DNA of 64,000 bases from NCBI GenBank assembly GCA_002914805.1, contig JXTB01000001.1, positions 4,203,238 through 4,267,237 on the forward strand, given 5' to 3'. Positions 1 to 11,735 of this stretch are shown piece after piece. The notes under the pieces were generated by a model. It was given only the letters and a program-made list of their open reading frames with translations. It made no database searches and was not told the origin of the DNA. The stretch is from Parasponia andersonii (taxonomy: Eukaryota; Streptophyta; Magnoliopsida; Rosales; Cannabaceae). Position numbers and translations under genes: made by a program. How positions within the stretch are numbered: the stretch's first letter is position 1; each line of letters begins with the position of its first letter.

Positions 1-296
1 TCGTTGACGAGCCACGTCAACTAACCGATCACATCCGTCAAATTCTAATCTTTTCACGACTGGACCTTATAAATAAAAACTATTAACGATGTTCATGAAA
101 AGTTAGTACTAAAAAAAAAAAAATAAATAAAGAAAAACAACACCTCCCAATTTTTCCACCGTACCCTCCAAAATTTCCAAAATTACTTCTTTGTCTCTCT
201 GCCTCTCTTGTTTCTCTCTCTAAAATTTAACAGGGACTCCAACGAGGCCAGATCTAAAGAGAAGAGGACTAAAAAAACCCCCGTTCTCTCTCCTAC

Positions 297-300
<4 letters not shown>

Positions 301-340
<40 letters not shown>

Positions 341-353
341 TCTCACTCTCTCT
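301..353. repeat. (CT)n microsatellite in the coatomer alpha leader
   Basis: A pure CT run (301-334) continues as an interrupted CT/CACT tract to about 353. It lies upstream of the coatomer alpha start codon, probably in the 5' UTR. CT-rich leaders are common in plant housekeeping genes, and similar tracts precede the MCM4 and VHA-a start codons in this window. The 300 bases before it contain AT-rich sequence and no gene that I can see. Confidence 0.9.
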
Positions 354-470
354 ATACTCGTATAGATATATATTCGCATATATATATATATGCACACAAC
401 ACGGGGGGTGGCGTTGATTATAGATGCGATAAGTGGACGGTTCTGATTCAATCACACTGATAGATCTGAG

Positions 471-750
471 GTGAATTGTTCATTCTTGAGGTTCTTTTCG
501 TTTAGATCCGTTCGTGCTTTTCATTCTTACATTTTCGAATCATGCTGAATTCGCCGAATTTTGTATCTGTATAGTTGTTCAGACTTTTTTTCTTTTTGAT
601 TTTCGTTCGGTTTCTTTGCAACCAAACAGATTGAGAAAATTTGAATTTGATTTGGATTTTGTAGGATTATTATATTTATTTTTAGATTTATTAATTGGAA
701 TCGTGAAAGTTTGATTCGATGCGATTTGTTTGGTTTGGTTTGGTTTGTAG
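471..750 (+). other. Probable 5' UTR intron of the coatomer alpha gene
   Basis: A donor (CTGAG|GTGAAT at 471) and an acceptor after a T-rich tract (TTTGTAG ending at 750) would remove 280 bases and join the leader to within 17 nt of the ATG at 768. The enclosed sequence is T-rich, as plant introns are. This is an inference from splice-site appearance only. The transcription start is unknown and the leader could be unspliced. Confidence 0.5.
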
Positions 751-767
751 TGTTTGGATTGAGGAAG

Positions 768-3700
768 ATGTTGACGAAGTTCGAGACCAAGAGTAATCGA
801 GTTAAGGGTCTCAGCTTCCACAGTAAGAGGCCATGGATCCTTGCGAGTCTCCACAGTGGTGTGATCCAGCTATGGGACTACCGTATGGGTACTCTGATTG
901 ATCGATTCGATGAGCATGACGGGCCCGTCCGCGGCGTTCATTTCCACAAATCTCAGCCCCTCTTTGTGTCTGGAGGTACGAATTGAGTTTTACATTTCTT
1001 CAATTTTGCTTTTGGTATCTGCAATTGTGAATTTTACAGCAGATTTTCTTAATTTTGCTTTCTGTCGGCATTTGCGAAGGTTAACATTATCTAGTGATTG
1101 TTGAATATTTGTTGTAGATCCATGTCTTGTAGCTTTATAAGTGTTGAACTGAAGTTGTGTACGTTTAGATAACAGTTGTTATTCATGGATCTTGGCTGCT
1201 GTTTTATAATCGCGGTTGAAGAGGGCCGTAGTGAAGAGATAGAAATGCTAGATGTTGTAGATCTTTGTGGTGTTATTCCCCAAACTCCACGATGTGAATG
1301 ATAATTATGATAACGCAGTCAACAAAAATACTCACTAAAACTGAGATCAGTTGTTCTGGTGCTGAAATTGGTTTATATTAAAAGGGTTTAATCTCTAGTC
1401 CTGATCAACATAAGTTTTATCTGATTATAATTTTCTTGTAAGTTTTCATTATGGGATATGTATAGATGGGGCAATTCATGGATTGACAAGTTATCGCTTC
1501 TTTGACAGGGGATGACTACAAAATAAAAGTTTGGAACTACAAGCTGCATAGGTGTCTTTTTACACTTCTTGGACACCTTGATTATATCCGTACTGTGCAG
1601 TTTCATCATGAGAATCCGTGGATCGTAAGTGCCAGTGATGATCAGACTATTCGCATTTGGAACTGGCAGTCACGCACTTGTATTTCTGTATTAACGGGCC
1701 ACAATCATTATGTTATGTGTGCTTCATTCCACCCTAAAGAAGACCTTGTTGTGTCAGCCTCCCTTGATCAGACTGTTCGTGTTTGGGATATTGGTTCTTT
1801 GAGAAAGAAATCTGGATCTCCTCCAGATGACATGCTGCGACTGAGTCAGATGAATACAGATCTTTTTGGAGCTGTAGATGTTGTTGTCAAGTATGTTTTG
1901 GAGGGCCATGATCGAGGTGTCAACTGGGCTGCATTCCACCCCACCCTTCCTCTGATTGTCTCAGGAGCAGATGATCGCCAAGTTAAATTGTGGCGGATGA
2001 ATGGTATTCTTATGATAGTCTGTTTCACCATATATAAAACCATAATGCAGTTTTTTTATTCTTTTTTTCTTTTTAGGCTTTAGCCGGTCAATTCACCTAC
2101 TGTAATTGAAAGATGACCATTTAGCCATGACTGCTAATATTCCTTTTCAATGAATACTCTATGATGCTTTTATTTGGTGAATCAGCTAGGTCTACCTTTG
2201 GAATTATCTTTTATGATTACTGATTATACTGAATTGGGATATTAAGTGGAATTGTTTATTTTGTTTCCAGACACAAAAGCTTGGGAAGTAGACACATTGA
2301 GAGGGCACATGAATAATGTTTCATGTGTTATGTTCCATGCCAAACAAGACATAATTGTATCCAATTCAGAAGATAAAAGTATCCGTGTCTGGGATGTAAC
2401 AAGGCGCACTGGAGTTCAAACTTTTCGCAGAGAGCATGATCGTTTCTGGATTCTTGCTGCTCACCCAGAGATGAATCTGTTGGCAGCAGGTCATGACAGT
2501 GGCATGATTGTCTTTAAGTTAGAGAGAGAACGTCCAGCCTTTGCAGTTAGTGGTGATAGTCTTTTCTATGTTAAAGATCGGTTTTTGCGGTACTATGAGT
2601 TTTCAAGTCAAAAGGATGCACAAGTTACTCCCATTAGACGCCCTGGTTCCACCACTTTGAATCAAAGTCCTAGAACTCTCAGTTACAGTTCAACAGAAAA
2701 TGCTGTTCTTATATGCTCGGATGTGGACGGGGGTTCTTATGAGTTGTATACCATACCTAAGGACAACATTGGTAGGGGTGATAATGTGCCAGATGCAAAG
2801 AGAGGTGTTGGAGGATCGGCTGTTTTTGTCGCTCGTAATAGGTTTGCTGTTCTTGACAGAAGCAACAACCAAGTTTTGGTTAAGAATCTGAAAAATGAGG
2901 TTGTAAAGAAAAGTGTCCTTCCAATAGCTGCCGATGCTATATTCTATGCCGGAACTGGCAACTTACTTTGTAGAGCAGAGGATAGAGTGGTTATATTTGA
3001 TCTCCAGCAGAGGATTGTTCTCGGTGATCTTCAAACTCCCTTTGTCAAGTATGTTGTTTGGTCTAATGATGCAGAAAATGTTGCATTGCTTAGCAAGCAT
3101 GCTATTATTATTGCCAGCAAGAAGCTTGTGCACAAGTGTACTCTTCATGAGACAATCCGTGTTAAGAGTGGTGCTTGGGATGACAACGGGGTATTTATTT
3201 ACACAACTCTAAATCATATTAAGTATTGCCTCCCAAATGGAGATAGTGGAATAATTAGAACCCTTGATGTTCCAATATACATAACTAAGGTTTCTGGAAA
3301 CACCATATTCTGCCTGGATAGAGATGGGAAAAACAGAGCCATAGTTATTGATGCTACAGAATATATTTTCAAGCTGTCACTACTGAAGAAAAGATATGAC
3401 CATGTTATGAGCATGATAAGGAGCTCACAACTCTGTGGACAGGCGATGATTGCTTATCTTCAGCAAAAGGGTTTTCCTGAAGTTGCTCTCCATTTTGTGA
3501 AAGATGAGAAAACTCGTTTCAATTTGGCTCTTGAAAGTGGCAATATTCAAATAGCTGTTGCATCAGCTACGGCAATTGATGAGAAAGATCATTGGTACAG
3601 ATTGGGAGTGGAGGCTCTTCGTCAGGGCAATGCGGGTATTGTGGAATATGCCTATCAGAAGACAAAAAATTTTGAGAGGTTATCTTTCTTGTATCTCGTA

Positions 3701-5221
3701 ACTGGTAACACAGACAAGCTATCCAAGATGCTGAAAATTGCTGAAGTTAAAAATGATGTCATGGGTCAGTTCCATAATGCTTTGTATTTAGGCAATGTTC
3801 GAGAACGTATTAAAATCTTGGAGAATGTTGGCCATCTGCCGCTTGCTTACATCACAGCTTCTGCTCATGGACTACATGACATTGCTGAACGTTTAGCTGC
3901 TGAATTGGGAGATAATGTTCCATCTTTGCCTGAAGGGAAAGTACCTACCCTTCTTATGCCCCCAACTCCTGTCATCTGTGGATGTGATTGGCCCCTTCTA
4001 AGAGTAATAAAAGGCATTTTCGAAGGAGGTCTGGAAAATGTTGGCAGGGCAGCTGCAGTTGAAGAGGATGATGAACCTGCTGATGGCGCCTGGGGTGAGG
4101 ATCTGGAGGAGGTTGACGATGAGGTTTTACCAAATGGGGATGTCACTGCAATATCAAAAGATGTAGAAGTGGATGAAGACGAAGAAGATGAGGGAGGATG
4201 GGAAGATTTGGACATACATCCTGAAGCAGAAACTCCAAGGGCTTCCGCCAACGCACACACTTCAGTTTTTGTTGCTCCAACTCTTGGCATGCCTGTAAGT
4301 CAGATCTGGGTCCAGAAATCATCCCTTGCTGCTGAACATGCAGCAGCTGGCAACTTCGACACTGCAATGCGATTGCTTAACAGGCAACTTGGAATCAAAA
4401 ACTTTGCTCCTTTAAAATCCCTGTTTCTTGATCTTCACACTGGCAGCCATTCCTATCTACGTGCATTTTCATCTGCTCCCGTGATACCTTTAGCAGTTGA
4501 ACGTGGGTGGAACGCATCTGCTGTCCCGAACGTGAGGAGCCCTCCAGCACTAGTATACAATTTCTCTCAGTTGGAAGAAAGACTCAAAGCGGGATACAAG
4601 TCTACAACTGGTGGGAAGTTTGTTGAAGCTCTTCGTGTCTTCCTTGGCATTCTTCATACAATTCCTTTGATTGTTGTTGAATCAAGGAGGGAGGTTGATG
4701 AAGTGAAGGAGTTGATTGTTATTGTCAAAGAGTATGTGCTAGGCCTGCAAATGGAGCTGAAGAGAAAGGAACTCAAAGACAATCCAGTGCGCCAGCAGGA
4801 ACTTGCAGCCTATTTCACCCACTGCAATCTTCAACTGCCTCACTTAAGGCTTGCCTTGCAGAATGCAATTAGTTTTTGCTACAAGGCAAAGAACCTCACT
4901 ACCGCTGCTAACTTTGCCAGGCGGCTGTTGGAGACCAATCCCCCCAATGAGAACCAAGCTAAGTTAGCCAGACAGGTTTTGCAGGCCGCTGAGAGGAACA
5001 TGACTGATGTTTCAGAGCTGAACTACGATTTTAGAAACCCATTTGTGATTTGTGGGGCAACGTACGTACCAATCTACCGAGGACAAAAGGATGTGTCTTG
5101 CCCGTACTGTACTTCACGGTTTGTGCCAAGCCAGGAGGGACAGATCTGTACTGTTTGTGATCTTGCTGTTGTTGGAGCAGATGCTTCTGGATTGCTGTGT
5201 TCTCCAACTCAGATTCGATAA
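768..5221 (+). CDS. COPA: Coatomer subunit alpha (alpha-COP)
   Basis: Three coding exons: 768-975, 1509-2003 and 2271-5221, all with GT-AG introns. They give 1217 aa, the usual length for plant alpha-COP. The N-terminal third is a WD40 propeller with repeated W-D/N motifs (QLWDY, KVWNY, RIWNW, RVWDI, RVWDV). It is followed by the coatomer mid domain and a very acidic linker at about residues 830-890. The C-terminal COPI_C domain ends in a CPYC...CTVC zinc-ribbon-like motif near residue 1177. The family forms the outer coat of COPI vesicles with beta' and epsilon subunits, and the propeller reads dilysine signals on cargo returning from Golgi to ER. The third exon holds about 80% of the protein uninterrupted. 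Candidate AATAAA signals lie at 5488 and 5791. The reading frame is intact. I cannot tell which plant alpha-COP paralogue it corresponds to. Confidence 0.97.
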
Positions 5222-5949
5222 ACTGCTGGAGCAGAAGAATTTTTCGACCATTTTTTTCAGCTCATCCTTCTGGCAGCCGGGGCAAATTGTGTCGGGGGCA
5301 ATCATGTCGTCTCATTCATATCTGCCAGTAAAAGGTAAGAAATACTATAGAAGAGTTAAGTTTCAAATGAACCATTGGTGCTCTATCTCGGTTTTTTTTT
5401 TTTTACCTTTTATTTGTATTGTTTTCCCCTTTCTTTCGAGATTCTCCTTTTGTTATCCTTTAATTAGTTGATTATGATTTCCAATGTAATAAAAACTTAA
5501 GAATTTTGTTTTAGGCTATTCTTGTTAGTTGTTCATAAGCAAGAATAGTCAAGGCACTTGTTAAAATAGATGAAGGTTATAGGCAGGACATTTTATCAAT
5601 GTAAGCATAATTTGCATATTTTCTGTGATGATTTGTTGTTGGCTATGGAGGTAATGTAGTGCCAGTTTGAATGGTGTTTTTTCACATGTTAATATCCACT
5701 TCCATTGTTTTTTACATTTCGTAATATTTCGTTTTATATTTTTTTATGATGGCTTCTCGACTTTTTGTTTGGTTAAATGTTGTGACTGCTAATAAAGAAT
5801 CTTTAATCACGTTTTAGACCTTAATTAATAATTATGTCATCAAATTTGATTTCATAAGGATACTGTTGTTGGCTTAAGACTCTTACCAAGTGAGTTTTTT
5901 GAAAGATGAATGTATATATATATATATATACACATATATATATAGGGCA
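5222..5949 (+). other. Coatomer alpha 3' UTR and downstream DNA
   Basis: T-rich sequence follows the stop codon. AATAAA-type poly(A) signals occur at 5488-5493 and 5791-5796. A GTAAGA-type donor near 5336 could belong to an intron in the 3' UTR, but I cannot pair it confidently. A TA microsatellite lies at about 5913-5942. No other gene is visible. Confidence 0.55.
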
Positions 5950-5950
5950 T

Positions 5951-5995
5951 AGGGCACCAATCCAGGTATTTTTTTTTTTTAATCTATGTATAGGT
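5951..5995. mobile_element. MITE family A, left end cut by the gap
   Basis: GGGCACCAATCCAGGTATT, a T tract, then AATCTATGTATAGGT. The same end in inverted orientation closes the copy at 21186-21405 (AGGTA-A tract-TACCTATTGGTTTGGTGC). Related ends flank 42461-42702 and occur at 7643. The other end is lost in the N gap. Confidence 0.45.
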
Positions 5996-6239
5996 NNNNN
6001 NNNNNNNNNNNNNNNNNNNNNNNNNNNNNNNNNNNNNNNNNNNNNNNNNNNNNNNNNNNNNNNNNNNNNNNNNNNNNNNNNNNNNNNNNNNNNNNNNNNN
6101 NNNNNNNNNNNNNNNNNNNNNNNNNNNNNNNNNNNNNNNNNNNNNNNNNNNNNNNNNNNNNNNNNNNNNNNNNNNNNNNNNNNNNNNNNNNNNNNNNNNN
6201 NNNNNNNNNNNNNNNNNNNNNNNNNNNNNNNNNNNNNNN
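5996..6239. other. Assembly gap (244 N)
   Basis: A continuous run of N from 5996 to 6239. It starts inside what looks like one end of a MITE (GCACCAAT...GGTATTTTTT), so the missing sequence may contain the rest of that element. Reading frames crossing it are meaningless. Confidence 1.
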
Positions 6240-7642
6240 AAGGCAAAAAGGGTAAAAGAGGATAAGAAAGAGAGAGTTGCTAAGACTCGGGTGTATATCC
6301 GTAACTAACATTACCCACTATTATTGGTAGGAAAAAAAATATATTATTGGTATCTCTTTGGATTCGGAACTTGGGCTGTTCTTTCAAAAGGGTAGCATTG
6401 GGAAATAGAGATTTCCAATGGTTCCAAAGGATCATCAGTTTAAAAAATAAATAGTCTTCTCTCGGGAATTCTGTTGTACGTTGATATTTTTGAATAAAGG
6501 TATAAAACGTAGTATTTATTCCCACATAATAAGATAAGAAGCTTTCACTAAGTACAATTTTGTGTTAGTAATCGTTGGCTCCTCAAACCACCTACTGGTA
6601 AAGAAATTCTAAAGCAGTCTAAACCTACCAGAAGCAAACCCAGAAGATAAGATCCTAAAGCGATGTTGTCAGAAGAAAAGCCTCTCGCCTATGTTATTTT
6701 GGCCCTCCACGCTCTCCATCAACGAGGTCAAGGAGCTTGAGTCGTTTTCGTAATAAACAAGCTCTCAGATCTGAGTGTGCTTGAGAATAAAAGAGGAAGA
6801 AATGGGAAATTGCCACTTTTCATTTTTTTTTTTTTTAAAAGAAGAAGACCGTAGAACAATAATGGAAAAGAGAGGCAGTGTTCCGCCTAATTTGCTCATT
6901 TAAGAATTGGGGAAAAAAGGTAGCCTTGTAATGACAGTTTTTCAACTTTTGTCATGTATCATTTAAATAAATATGCTTACAAGTATATCAGTTTTTTTTT
7001 TTTGTCCTTTCATTTTTACTAAAAATACCCATAGTATGATTTTAAATCTCAAACAATTAGTCAATAAAACTCAACTAGACAGTTAATAAACTCAGCCAGT
7101 TATTTATCAATTAGTAAGTAGTCAATTCTCAATCTGTAAATAGATAAAATCTCAACCGATTTAAGGAAAATTAGAAGTTAATTAAAATTTAAAAAAATAA
7201 TAGAAGAAGAAAAAAATGCTAAGATTAATTACTTACCCTCTCAAACTGTTACTGAGCCTAATTTTCCCCCAGAACTTGGAGTTTGGAGCTATAGATTATG
7301 TTAACTTTGTATGCCCTTTATATACTTATAAATATAGTATAAATTAAGAATTTATTTTTTCCTTAATTAGTACCACCCTAAAGTTTTCATGTCTCAAAAT
7401 TGTTTTGGAATTTTATTTGGAAAAAAAAAAAAAATCTTCGTGGTACAATCATATATTAATTATGAAAGGTAAGATATAAAATTTGTGTTTCATCGTATTG
7501 TGTTCATAGATCATATTACGTCGTAACTCATCTTGTTTGACTTATATAAATCCAACAAAACTAATATCATTAAGTCATGTTGGGCATGAGTCATGTATTG
7601 GGGTGTTGTGTTGATAGGCAAGCCCAATATATATATATATAT
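6240..7642. other. Intergenic, no gene seen
   Basis: AT-rich DNA with short homopolymers. A less AT-rich patch at about 6655-6790 has only very short open frames on either strand, and I do not recognise it. Nothing else stands out. Confidence 0.6.
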
Positions 7643-7700
7643 AGTTATCAATCTAATAGGTATTTTTTTTTTAACCTATAGATAGGTAAAAAATACATAC
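7643..7700. mobile_element. MITE family A, solitary end
   Basis: ATCAATCTAATAGGTA, a T tract, then AACCTATAGATAGG, matching the terminal motif of the copies at 5951, 21186 and 42461. I could not find the matching right end. An AT microsatellite (7757-7813, containing an n at 7756) follows and may have disrupted the element. Confidence 0.35.
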
Positions 7701-7756
7701 TGAACTATGGCTCTTTAACAATACAATTAATAATTGTTGGAAGTCACTTGTCAAAN

Positions 7757-7772
7757 TATATATATATATATT

Positions 7773-7803
<31 letters not shown>

Positions 7804-7813
7804 ATATATATAT
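7757..7813. repeat. (TA)n microsatellite
   Basis: A nearly pure TA run of about 57 bases, preceded by an unresolved base (n) at 7756. Its length is probably unreliable in the assembly. Confidence 0.9.
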
Positions 7814-7888
7814 TTCAACTTTCAAGCAGTTTGACAATAATTTTTAATACATTTTTTCACCAAAACAAATAATATGATTTAAGTTATA

Positions 7889-8435
7889 GTTAATTATATT
7901 TTTATACTTTACGATTTGATTATTTATTTAGTTTATATTTTATATTTCGGTTATTATTAATATTGATTTCTAAATTTAAAATTTGTAATAAATTTATACA
8001 CTTCATAGGTCAAACACCAATCTTAGCCATTACACACCAATCTTAGCCATTACGACTACACCCTTTTAAACTTTAATGATGTATATTTTATTATTTAATT
8101 TATATTTAAAACTAAATAAAGTTAAAACTTAATAGTCAAAAGAATAAATGTTAAAAATAATTCAAAAAAAAAACAAAAACCTATAAATATTAAATTTCAC
8201 TTATAAACATAGTTCTCAATTTTGGATAAATAACTTTAAATTTGAATTTCTTTTTAAATGTATATATTTAAATTTTAAAGGGTATTTTGATAAATATATT
8301 GGTCAAAATTGGTGTTTGACTCATAAATATTATAAATTTATTACAAATTTTAAATTTAAATAACAATATTAATAATAACCAAAATATAAAAACTAAAAAA
8401 CTGTCAAAATACAAGTTATAAAAATATAATTATCC
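7889..8435. mobile_element. Long-TIR element, Mutator-like MITE candidate
   Basis: The two ends are inverted copies of each other over more than 100 bases. TAATTATATTTTTATA near the left end has its reverse complement near 8417-8432. Further in, GGTTATTATTAATATTG (about 7949) and GGTCAAACACCAAT (about 8008) are mirrored near 8373 and 8306. A 20-base unit (CACCAATCTTAGCCATTACA) is tandemly duplicated at 8026-8065. No protein is encoded. I could not recognise a clean target site duplication. The inner TIR motif TTATTATcAATATTGAT is shared with the element at 41515-41871. Confidence 0.7.
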
Positions 8436-9376
8436 TTTCAAAATTAACCTTTGCGTACCTTTCAGAGTGATTTAACCATATTATCGACAAAAAAAAGGTT
8501 AAAAGGATATATATAATGCTTGGTATCCTATATTAATAAAATTGATTCATATATTAGTGTGTGATATTAAACATCACAAATGGCTTATAGCATGAGTGCA
8601 AAAATTTCAACCTATGGGCCTGTTAACTTAATGGTTAATAGATGGGTGGCTGTAGTAATTCATGCAAAAATCGGAATAATTAAATATTTCCTTCTTTTTT
8701 TAACCCCTGACATGATGTACACCAATTATGTCACTCTGCCCATATAATATATGAACTTACTTAAATGCCTATAAACTTTAAAAATAATTTAAAAAATGTC
8801 CCTCAATTAGTTTCAAGGATGAAAACTTTTATAGGGATACCAGTTAGTTCTGTCGGTTCTTCTCGGTTTTTGTCGATTTTTTTGTAAAAACTTTTAGGGA
8901 ATTTAAAACAAAAACCAACTGTGAAAAATAGTGAAACCGATCGAAATCGAACTTGTCGCCAACTAGATTTTTTACTTTTAAGTAATAAATAAAACTGATA
9001 ACCATATGAAACATGCATGACTAAGAAGCCACTAAGCAAAAATGAAAAAACAAATTCAAAACAAATAAACAAATAAGTGTTAATTATAGTAATAACTAGC
9101 GAATTATACTTTGGTTTCTTGAACTTTCAACTTACCAAGTAATGGTCCGTAAATTATATAATTATTACAATACTAGTCATTTTTATCATAAATTGTAAGG
9201 ATTTTAACAAAAAATAGTCATAGATAAAATGTATAATTAAGCATTATTTATTTTTACGAGTCTGAATCTTGTTCTCAGCTATAGTTACTAAATTGTATGC
9301 TTTCCACATAAATTATTATTTTTTTTAAAAAATAAAGTTTGTGGAAAAAATATGGTTATTGTTGCAATTATTGTGA
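8436..9376. other. Intergenic, no gene seen
   Basis: AT-rich sequence between two inverted-repeat elements. A minus-strand open frame at 8803-9072 has no recognisable domain and a composition like its surroundings. I treat it as chance. Confidence 0.6.
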
Positions 9377-9742
9377 GGTGAATTGCAAAAAAAATATCCT
9401 TAAGTTTGAGGGTTCTGTAATTAAAATCTTGAAGTTTAGACTCTGCAAAATAATATCACGAGATTAAGAATGTTTGAAAATTAATACCCTAGATAAACCT
9501 TTTGACCAATTTTAGTAACCAAAAAACAATAATATCACCCATTAAAACTAAATTAATTCTTTTTATTCTTCTTAATTTTGAGGATATTATTGTATTTTAT
9601 TAGTTAAAATTATTCAAAAAGTCAACTCAAAGTATTAATTTTCAGAAATTCTTAATCTCATAATATTATCTTACAGAGTTCAAACCTTATGATTTAATTT
9701 GCAAGATACTCAAACCTCAAGATATTTTTTTACAATTATCCC
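9377..9742. mobile_element. Foldback MITE, family B copy 1
   Basis: A 366 bp element whose halves are inverted repeats of about 110 bases or more. The left arm begins GGTGAATTGCAAAAAAAATA and contains GACTCTGCAAAATAATATCA and GAGATTAAGAAT. The right arm contains ATTCTTAATCTCATAATATTAT and ends ATTTTTTTACAATTATCCC. A diverged copy of the same length lies at 44379-44744. No coding capacity, so mobilisation would depend on a transposase elsewhere. Confidence 0.8.
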
Positions 9743-10055
9743 ATAATTGTATAAATCATGATAGTTTGCTGAGTAAATTCAAAATTCAAAATCTCATTTT
9801 TTTCACTAAATTGTGTATTTTATATGACTATATGACTTGATTAATTATTAAATAATTAATAATTTGTGATAAAATAATCATTATTGTAATAATTACAACC
9901 GATCCGACGAGTAAATTGAAAATTTAAAATCTTATAATTTAAGGGTTATTAACGTAATTATCCCAACAAATAAGGTTCGAAAGAATCTTATAATGCTCGA
10001 TGGTCCTTTTAAAGATTCGGAGGAAAACTTTCAAAAAAGTGTAACGTGTAAAAGA

Positions 10056-10118
10056 TGACGTGGCGACCATTCATTGGGTGGCTTTACGTATGGCAATGGC
10101 CGGGTTTGGTGACACGTG
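10056..10118 (+). promoter_or_regulatory. ACGT-core elements upstream of the acidic-protein gene
   Basis: TGACGTGG (10056-10063) and a full G-box in ACACGTGG (CACGTG at 10113-10118) lie about 145-205 bases before the ATG at 10262. ACGT-core sites bind plant bZIP and bHLH factors, and ACACGTGG resembles an ABA-responsive element. Function here is inferred from motif and position only. Confidence 0.45.
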
Positions 10119-10261
10119 GATATACGTTCTCCAGCCAAAGCAATAAAACGAACCCAAAGAAGAGTAACTGAAGATAAACAACACTGAAAGGAAACCAAAC
10201 CAAAGAAACCCAAAACCAAAGAAACTCCCAAAAAAGTAGTAGAAAGAAGAAGAAGAAGAAG

Positions 10262-10825
10262 ATGGCTCTGTTCGTGAACGAAGAAGAAGATTTCGAGCTC
10301 TTGGAAATGGCGGAAGGAGAAGAATTAGATTTTGATTTGGAATTCTCACACTGGGAATTTGTCAGTGCCTCAGATTTGGACTCGGAAGAATCTAAAGAAG
10401 AAGAACAAAATGCTGATGCTGATGATCTTGGAGATCTAGATAATGAAAATGAAGGTAATGGGTCTGGATCTTCTTCCTTTGGGGATCGAATCGAAGCCCG
10501 TGGTGTTCATTTTCTTCATCGCGTGGATGATGGTTATCATGGCTATGGTGATGGTGATGGTGATGATGATGACGAAGGGTTTGATGATCATGGCGATGGG
10601 TTTGATGAAGACGAAGATGATGATGATGATGAAGGTTTGTACGGACTAAACGACGAGCTGGTCCCGTGGTCGGTGAGTGACAAATTTGGGGGGAGGCAGA
10701 GGATGAGGAAATTGGGGAAAAGGGGTTTCACCAAGATGTTCAATTCGAAGAGGTCGCCTTACTTGTTCGTGCGGCCTGGGGTTGTTCGTGGCAAGCATGG
10801 ACTGGGATTGAAGCACAGTCTCTAA
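10262..10825 (+). CDS. Acidic plant protein of unknown function
   Basis: A single-exon frame of 187 aa. The ATG follows a purine-rich GAA tract and the protein starts MALFVNEEEDFELL. The first three quarters are strongly acidic and low in complexity, with Glu/Asp runs, a GDGDGDDDDEG stretch and a run of Asp near residue 120. The last 55 or so residues differ: basic, ordered-looking sequence containing GRQRMRKLGKR, SKRSPYLFVRPG and GKHGLGLKH. That tail looks conserved and is the best reason to believe the gene. I do not recognise a named domain. An acidic region with a basic tail could fit a nuclear or nucleic-acid-associated protein, but that is a guess. No signal peptide or membrane segment is seen. 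ACGT-core sites lie upstream. Confidence 0.8.
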   Translation: MALFVNEEEDFELLEMAEGEELDFDLEFSHWEFVSASDLDSEESKEEEQNADADDLGDLDNENEGNGSGSSSFGDRIEARGVHFLHRVDDGYHGYGDGDGDDDDEGFDDHGDGFDEDEDDDDDEGLYGLNDELVPWSVSDKFGGRQRMRKLGKRGFTKMFNSKRSPYLFVRPGVVRGKHGLGLKHSL

Positions 10826-11703
10826 TGGAAGTTGAACTCGGCTTCAATAATTGGTGAAAATTCTCAACTGGTTATCCTTTAGATTGTTAATATCTTAATA
10901 TCTTTTCATTTTTATTTATTTTTTTAGTGGTTTAGATAGATATATGTATTTGTGTTATGTAGCGTCTTGGTTTTAAGGGGTTTATATTGATGGTGATATT
11001 GGAGATTGGTTTATGTGACACTAATCTTCTTTTAACCGGTTATGGTTATTATATCCTTCTCTGTGGTAGAATTATGTATTTTAATGTATAGATTTGCAAA
11101 GAAAATGGTGCCTTCTTTTATTCGTTTCTTTTTCATTTTCATTATATGTGGTTTTGATCACATTTTGGAGAACTATGGGAAAAATTGTGTGTGCAAAATG
11201 GAACCAAGAAGGGCTAAAGTGACAACAATTTGATGATTTTAAAGCTGGTATTTGACATACTTGTTCTTCGATGTCATCACTATTTTGTTTGATTGATGTT
11301 CGTTGCAATTGGATATTGTGCTTGCTATATGGCCTGTAGTCTTTTGGCTTAGTTTTAGGTATCGTAAATAAAGATGCATCTGGTGTGGGAATTGGATACT
11401 ACAACTCGCTCTGTAGGAGAATTTGAGATTTCAAGGAGACTAATTGTGTTGTAGAGGAATTGGCAATGCCTAAAAGTGTCTCATTTTGGAATTTGAAGTT
11501 TATTTTCTTAGATTTACATATCGCCTAAACAATCTCTTCTTATTAGATAAGTGTAATTTGCCTTTGATTGGGAGTTCTTTTTTGGTTTTTACAAAATCCA
11601 TAGAGAAGAACTGGGTTTAACTGATTTGGAGTGAGTGACTTGGGTGAAGGATTCTACAATTCTATTTTAATTAAGAAAGTCTGTAAAGTAATTGTGTGAA
11701 TCA

Positions 11704-11735
<32 letters not shown>

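Noticed and set aside
3865..4367. Serine-rich minus-strand frames opposite coatomer alpha
   Set aside because: They are the antisense of the acidic linker (GAA/GAT codons) and have no independent support.
5821..6311. Open frames on both strands spanning 5.8-6.3 kb
   Set aside because: They run through the 244 N gap and are mostly unknown residues.
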